Shown: one piece after another, positions 55,973 to 59,442 of the stretch | Layout of the letters: the number at the start of each line of letters is the position of its first letter | Position numbering within the stretch: position 1 is the first letter of the stretch | Assembly: GCA_902788315.1 (NCBI GenBank) | Contig: CADAJS010000017.1 | Span: 1 to 59,442, forward strand | Reading direction: 5' to 3' | Source of the DNA: an uncultured Bacteroidales bacterium | Lineage (GTDB): Bacteria; Bacteroidota; Bacteroidia; Bacteroidales; Bacteroidaceae | DNA length: 59,442 bases | Position numbers and translations under genes: made by a program | Notes under the pieces: model-generated | Told to the model about the DNA's origin: nothing | Database searches by the model: none | The model's input: the letters and a program-made list of their open reading frames with translations, nothing else

Positions 55973-58969
55973 CTACTGCTCCAGCCAGATCAGGAAGCCC
56001 TGTTTGGCTGGAATGACCAGAGGCGTGCCGGCATCGTACAGCCCTTCGTCCTGGAAATTCTCTATAGCGGGGATGCGGGCCTTCACCCGACGTTCCTTCA
56101 GCCCAAGACGCTTCCAGTCAAAGTCGAGGGTGACGTACTTCTCGTCGGCCGAGAAATTGCCCACAGCTACGAGTACACGTCCCCGGCGGACGAATGCAGT
56201 GGCCTTCACCTGTGCGTCGGAGGTTGTTACGGCACAGTCCTCGTCCCACCAGCCGATCATCTGCGACTCCTCAATGCCGAACTCTTTCCACAGCCGCCAC
56301 ACAGGCACGGGCGAGACATCCGTATATGAATGACGCCCCGTAGCGCCAAACACAGCACCCAGCCAACGGTTGCCTCCATCCTGCAGCATCTCGGCCATAG
56401 GACCGAAGGGAATGCCCGAGAAGGTGATGAGCCAGCGGTCGGGGGACATCTTGTTGTAACGGAACGATTCGCCGAACCACAGGCGATCGACAAAGGCCAT
56501 GTAGTCGGTGTACTGGTTCATGGGGCCATTGGAGTAGGCGGTGTTGGAATGCAGGTCGATGAGCGAACCTGGGCGGTACGTGTCCATCACGCAGCGCATG
56601 CGTTTCATCACCGAGCCGTCGAACGAGATGTCGTCCATATACACGCCGTCGATCTCGTAGTTCTGCAGCATCCAGCGCAGGCCTTCCAGATAATAATTGA
56701 TCCAGCGCGACTGGGGGCTGGTGACCCATGCGGCATCGGTCATGCCCAGACCATGTTCGGCATACCAGGCAGGCCAGTAGTCCTCCACCAGATGCTCACA
56801 GAGCCAGGGAGCGCCGCCACCCGGACCGGCAGCCATGATTTCATGGTTCAGGCTGTGCAACGCATAGATTTCCGAGACGTAGTTGGTGAGTTCACGTATG
56901 GTGTAGTAGAGTTTCACCTTGAGGCCCTTGGCGTGCATGGCCCGTATGTGCTCCTTCAGCGGTTCGCGCACGATGAAGGGGTAATTGATTACGGGATTCA
57001 GCCGGCCTGCATGGTGAATGTTGCTGATGTTGGCACCGTCCTCGGATGCGTTCTCGAAGCCGGCAGGGTCGGAGTGATAGTAGCGCTGCTCAAACTGATG
57101 GCGGGTGTCAAGCGGCTTGGTAGGCGTAAGGTGCAGGACGAGCTGCAGCTCCAAGGGACGGCGGCTGAGCGTCTGGCTGCCCAAAGTGGCAGTCACCACG
57201 CCCTGCGACTCATCGCCAATGTCCTGTGTGCGCATCACGACACGGCTCCGCCCCTCATTGTACCAGGCGGCAGGTGCATTCTTCTTATAGTCGCGCAACA
57301 GTGGCCCATGATAGGCATCATCGCCACGGAACTCCACATGCAGGCCGGCCTTGACACCGCCCATCCAGTAGCTGTCCCACTGCCCGCTCCAGTCCCAAGA
57401 GCACGCCTGCGGCCGATAGCCGCCATCCTGCCCGATACCCATCATGTACGTCGAGGCATAGGGGGTATAGGCAGTGGCATAGCGGATATCCTTCACGTCC
57501 AGTTCCTTCTCAGACGAGAGGCTCAGCTTGAGCAATACCTGTCCGTCATATTCCATGCGTGCCTCGGTGGTCAGGGATATTCCCTGCTCCACTTGCCGAG
57601 ACGTCCAACTCACCTGCGTATCTGCATCCCGTCGGATAGTCAAGTCTCCTCCGTCCAGACGGACAATGCCTTCGGAAGTCTCCACCTCAAGACTCATGGG
57701 CGAGGCCAGCACTTCATGTCCATTCACGGAGACCGAGCAGGGCAGTCCGTTCGGAGCCACCTCCAACGTTTTCTCGGTAGCCTTGATACGATGTCCACGC
57801 ACTTTCATAGCTTTGAAGGGGCGTATGAGCGTCTTCTCCGATCCAATGGTAGAGTTCAGCCAACGCAGGCGGGCCAGTCGCCACAGGTCACCGTCACCCT
57901 TGTCTGCCAGCACCTGGTCTTTTACATGCAGGGTGAAGGCCACCTCGCGCGGTTCCATGCCCTGGGCGGTCACCTTGGCGGTGCCTTCGTATATCCCGGC
58001 AGGCACGTTCTGTGGCACCTGCACACCGCACCAAAGTGCCTGCACATCGCCCTTGGCCACGTTTACCTCCATCGAAAGAGGTTGTCCGTCCCAGCCCGTG
58101 CCAGTACAGTTAAAGCAGGTCTGCTCACTGGCTGGAATCACCGTATTCCCGCCCTTTTCCTTCAAGTCCGAGAAAGTCACGTTCACGCCATGCAACGCAC
58201 CATGGGCTGCCCAGAGACCAATCTGCCACACATAGTATTCGTTCCTCTGTGCCGTTCCCTCAAAGGCGTCCGTCGTATTACGTTTTACCCAGCGAACGGG
58301 CAACTGGTGGAATAAACGTATGGGGAAACAGCGGTCTTCTGGAAATATCACAGGATTTTCGGGATGACAGGCACGCAGCGAATCAGTCTCTGAAGCCGTG
58401 GCAATGTTCCCCATCTGCGTGAAGGCTTCAAATGCGTTTACAGCCTCAAAACGCAATGTAGCGGCCTCCACGGGTTTTTCGTCTGCCAGTGACGCCCGCC
58501 ATGCCTCGGCATCCTTGTCCGGATAGGCAACGTAGTCATTATAATCCCACATGAAGCGGCATTCTGCACTCCCCTTGCGAAGGTTAAACGGCATATAATA
58601 TATAAGGTATGTGTCCTCCCCTTCCAGCGGCTCGAACCATACGATGCCTTCCTCCTGCGAACGTTTCTCCGACCAGAATCGAGCCACACGCCGTCCGCTC
58701 TTCTGCCCGACAATCACGAAGCTGGTCTTGTCCGTCTTCAGGTCCGGCCTGCGCCACTTCAGACGGGCACGGACAGCCTTGGTGCCGACAGCGCACTCAG
58801 CCTGCACCACTGCACGGTGATTTCCCAGCCCATCGGCCACCCAAGGAACAGCAGCCACTTCAAACGGCACGCCGTCAGGCGAATAGCTGGAATAGAGACT
58901 ATCTGCATCGTTTGCCGACACATTGACGGCAAACAAAAAAAGTAACAAGGCAAAACATTTCTCTTTCAT
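55973..58969 (-). CDS. Exported glycoside-hydrolase-like protein (DUF6067-like)
   Basis: About 998 residues. The start at 58969 (MKEKCFALLLFLFAVNVSAN) gives a clear signal peptide; ATG at 58981 would add four residues. N-terminal beta-sandwich domains come first. A barrel domain follows, with HAKGLKVKLYYTIRELTNY, the acidic strand IDGVYMDDISFDG (about residue 770), GSLIDLHSNTAYSNGPMN and IGWWDEDCAVTTSDAQVKAT. It closes with a C-terminal sandwich. The pattern fits the DUF6067 group of putative glycosidases in Bacteroidetes, related in style to GH123; the paired aspartates are candidate catalytic residues. Substrate unknown. It has a perfect promoter and stands alone downstream of the rRNA operon end. 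Confidence 0.75.
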   Translation of the reverse strand: MKEKCFALLLFLFAVNVSANDADSLYSSYSPDGVPFEVAAVPWVADGLGNHRAVVQAECAVGTKAVRARLKWRRPDLKTDKTSFVIVGQKSGRRVARFWSEKRSQEEGIVWFEPLEGEDTYLIYYMPFNLRKGSAECRFMWDYNDYVAYPDKDAEAWRASLADEKPVEAATLRFEAVNAFEAFTQMGNIATASETDSLRACHPENPVIFPEDRCFPIRLFHQLPVRWVKRNTTDAFEGTAQRNEYYVWQIGLWAAHGALHGVNVTFSDLKEKGGNTVIPASEQTCFNCTGTGWDGQPLSMEVNVAKGDVQALWCGVQVPQNVPAGIYEGTAKVTAQGMEPREVAFTLHVKDQVLADKGDGDLWRLARLRWLNSTIGSEKTLIRPFKAMKVRGHRIKATEKTLEVAPNGLPCSVSVNGHEVLASPMSLEVETSEGIVRLDGGDLTIRRDADTQVSWTSRQVEQGISLTTEARMEYDGQVLLKLSLSSEKELDVKDIRYATAYTPYASTYMMGIGQDGGYRPQACSWDWSGQWDSYWMGGVKAGLHVEFRGDDAYHGPLLRDYKKNAPAAWYNEGRSRVVMRTQDIGDESQGVVTATLGSQTLSRRPLELQLVLHLTPTKPLDTRHQFEQRYYHSDPAGFENASEDGANISNIHHAGRLNPVINYPFIVREPLKEHIRAMHAKGLKVKLYYTIRELTNYVSEIYALHSLNHEIMAAGPGGGAPWLCEHLVEDYWPAWYAEHGLGMTDAAWVTSPQSRWINYYLEGLRWMLQNYEIDGVYMDDISFDGSVMKRMRCVMDTYRPGSLIDLHSNTAYSNGPMNQYTDYMAFVDRLWFGESFRYNKMSPDRWLITFSGIPFGPMAEMLQDGGNRWLGAVFGATGRHSYTDVSPVPVWRLWKEFGIEESQMIGWWDEDCAVTTSDAQVKATAFVRRGRVLVAVGNFSADEKYVTLDFDWKRLGLKERRVKARIPAIENFQDEGLYDAGTPLVIPAKQGFLIWLEQ

Positions 58970-59019
58970 ATGTATTCTCATCTATTTTGTCTAAGGCATA
59001 TTCTGACATTACATCCACA

Positions 59020-59050
59020 CAAAGTTACGAACAAACAAGCATAAAACAAA
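59020..59050 (-). promoter_or_regulatory. Perfect Bacteroidetes promoter for the 58969 gene
   Basis: Minus-strand TTTG (59050-59047), 19 bases, TAACTTTG (59027-59020), 51 bases before the start codon. Confidence 0.8.
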
Positions 59051-59136
59051 AAGTCGAGCCAAAATATTTTCCTTAATCCGCCAGTTTTGATATCCGAAGT
59101 GTTCAATCGCGTGGTGAAGAACCGCTCACCCGTTAA

Positions 59137-59385
59137 CCCGTAGAGGAAAAACGGCAAGTGCAGGTGCAGCAGAAAGGCAGAGGGCATAAAATAAAGAAAC
59201 CCTCCAGCCGGAAAGGGAGAAGGCATCAGATCTTTCCTCTGCAGTCCCCCGCTCGCCCGTAGAGGAAAAACGGCAGCTGCAGGTGAAGCGGATGGCAGAG
59301 GGTATAAAACAAAGAAAACCTCCAGCCGGAAAGGCAGAAGGCTTAAAACAAAGAAACCCTCCGGCCGGAAAGGCTGAAGGGTTTC
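59137..59385. repeat. Repeated terminator-like sequence behind the rRNA operon
   Basis: A unit beginning CCCGTAGAGGAAAAACGGCA recurs at 59137 and 59256 (period 119). The segment AAGAAA(A/C)CCTCC(A/G)GCCGGAAAGG occurs three times, the last being the terminator next to the 5S gene. This looks like partial tandem duplication of the operon's 3' flank. Confidence 0.8.
59353..59385 (-). terminator. Terminator of the rRNA operon
   Basis: On the minus strand GAAACCCT and AGGGTTTC close a hairpin with a GC-rich centre, followed by CTTTGTTTT. It begins eight bases behind the 5S end. Confidence 0.8.
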
Positions 59386-59392
59386 ATGAAAA

Positions 59393-59442
59393 GACGGCGG
59401 CTACCTACTCTCCCACGGGTGTGCAGTACCATCGGCGCTAGA
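59393..59442 (-). rRNA. rrf: 5S ribosomal RNA, 3' part
   Basis: Read on the minus strand, GCGCCGATGGTACTGC and GGGAGAGTAGG match the conserved 3' half of bacterial 5S rRNA, ending GCCGCCGTC. The 5' half and the rest of the operon lie beyond the right edge. Confidence 0.93.

Noticed and set aside
56330..58315. A 661-codon plus-strand frame opposite the DUF6067-like gene
   Set aside because: A shadow frame; no signal or domain and it runs against a coherent exported protein.
59137..59385. CRISPR-like repeats near the right edge
   Set aside because: Repeats are imperfect, of uneven length and derived from terminator sequence, without unique spacers of constant size.

Overview
The window looks like a chromosomal stretch from a GC-rich member of the Bacteroidales, most probably Prevotellaceae. 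The evidence is: promoters of the Bacteroidetes type (TTTG, 19-20 bases, TAnnTTTG); almost no Shine-Dalgarno sequences; fimbrillin-family lipoproteins; a probable type IX secretion (T9SS) C-terminal domain; a BspA-like leucine-rich repeat protein; GH3/GH29/GH106 glycosidases; and the 3' half of a 5S rRNA at the right edge. No species is claimed.

Layout. 1-688: 5' part of a BspA-like surface protein (minus). 937-8097: a tightly packed minus-strand run, hisG-hisD-hisC-hisB followed by recR, a small membrane protein, a GT2 glycosyltransferase and a GNAT acetyltransferase. 8300-9367: a lactonase-type beta-propeller. 9682-13233: a plus-strand nucleobase uptake cassette, uracil/xanthine-type permease, a DUF5020/Tsx-like envelope protein and a purine permease. 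13451-22045: a carbohydrate-degrading cluster with GH3 (minus), exported nitroreductase plus GH29 fucosidase (plus), and GH106-type rhamnosidase plus a lipoprotein HAD phosphatase (minus). 22568-26867: divergent rlmD and ppdK.

27414-52255 is the most striking part: a single-direction fimbrial operon of eight genes. It opens with a textbook promoter, then a DUF3868/DUF3575-type outer-membrane protein, a DUF5119-like lipoprotein, the likely major fimbrillin, three further fimbrillins and a fimbrillin-like lipoprotein. It ends with one 5160-codon gene for a modular beta-helix protein with a signal peptide and a T9SS-like tail. Most junctions overlap by four bases or are separated by a few bases. 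A strong intrinsic terminator sits after the likely major fimbrillin and probably sets subunit ratios. All five fimbrillin-like proteins carry a Thr-Arg-Ala site near residue 46-51, where Arg-specific processing of type V pilins is known. I infer a type V pilus whose giant last gene supplies a T9SS-secreted adhesin, comparable in position to Mfa5 of Porphyromonas gingivalis but unrelated in domain content.

52395-55325 is an AT-richer MmeI-like single-chain restriction-modification gene, probably acquired. 55973-58969 is a large exported glycoside-hydrolase-like protein. The right edge holds the end of an rRNA operon with repeated terminator-like sequence behind it. Two copies of a roughly 270-base element lie behind rlmD and behind the 55973 gene, and other palindromes and repeats occupy several gaps.
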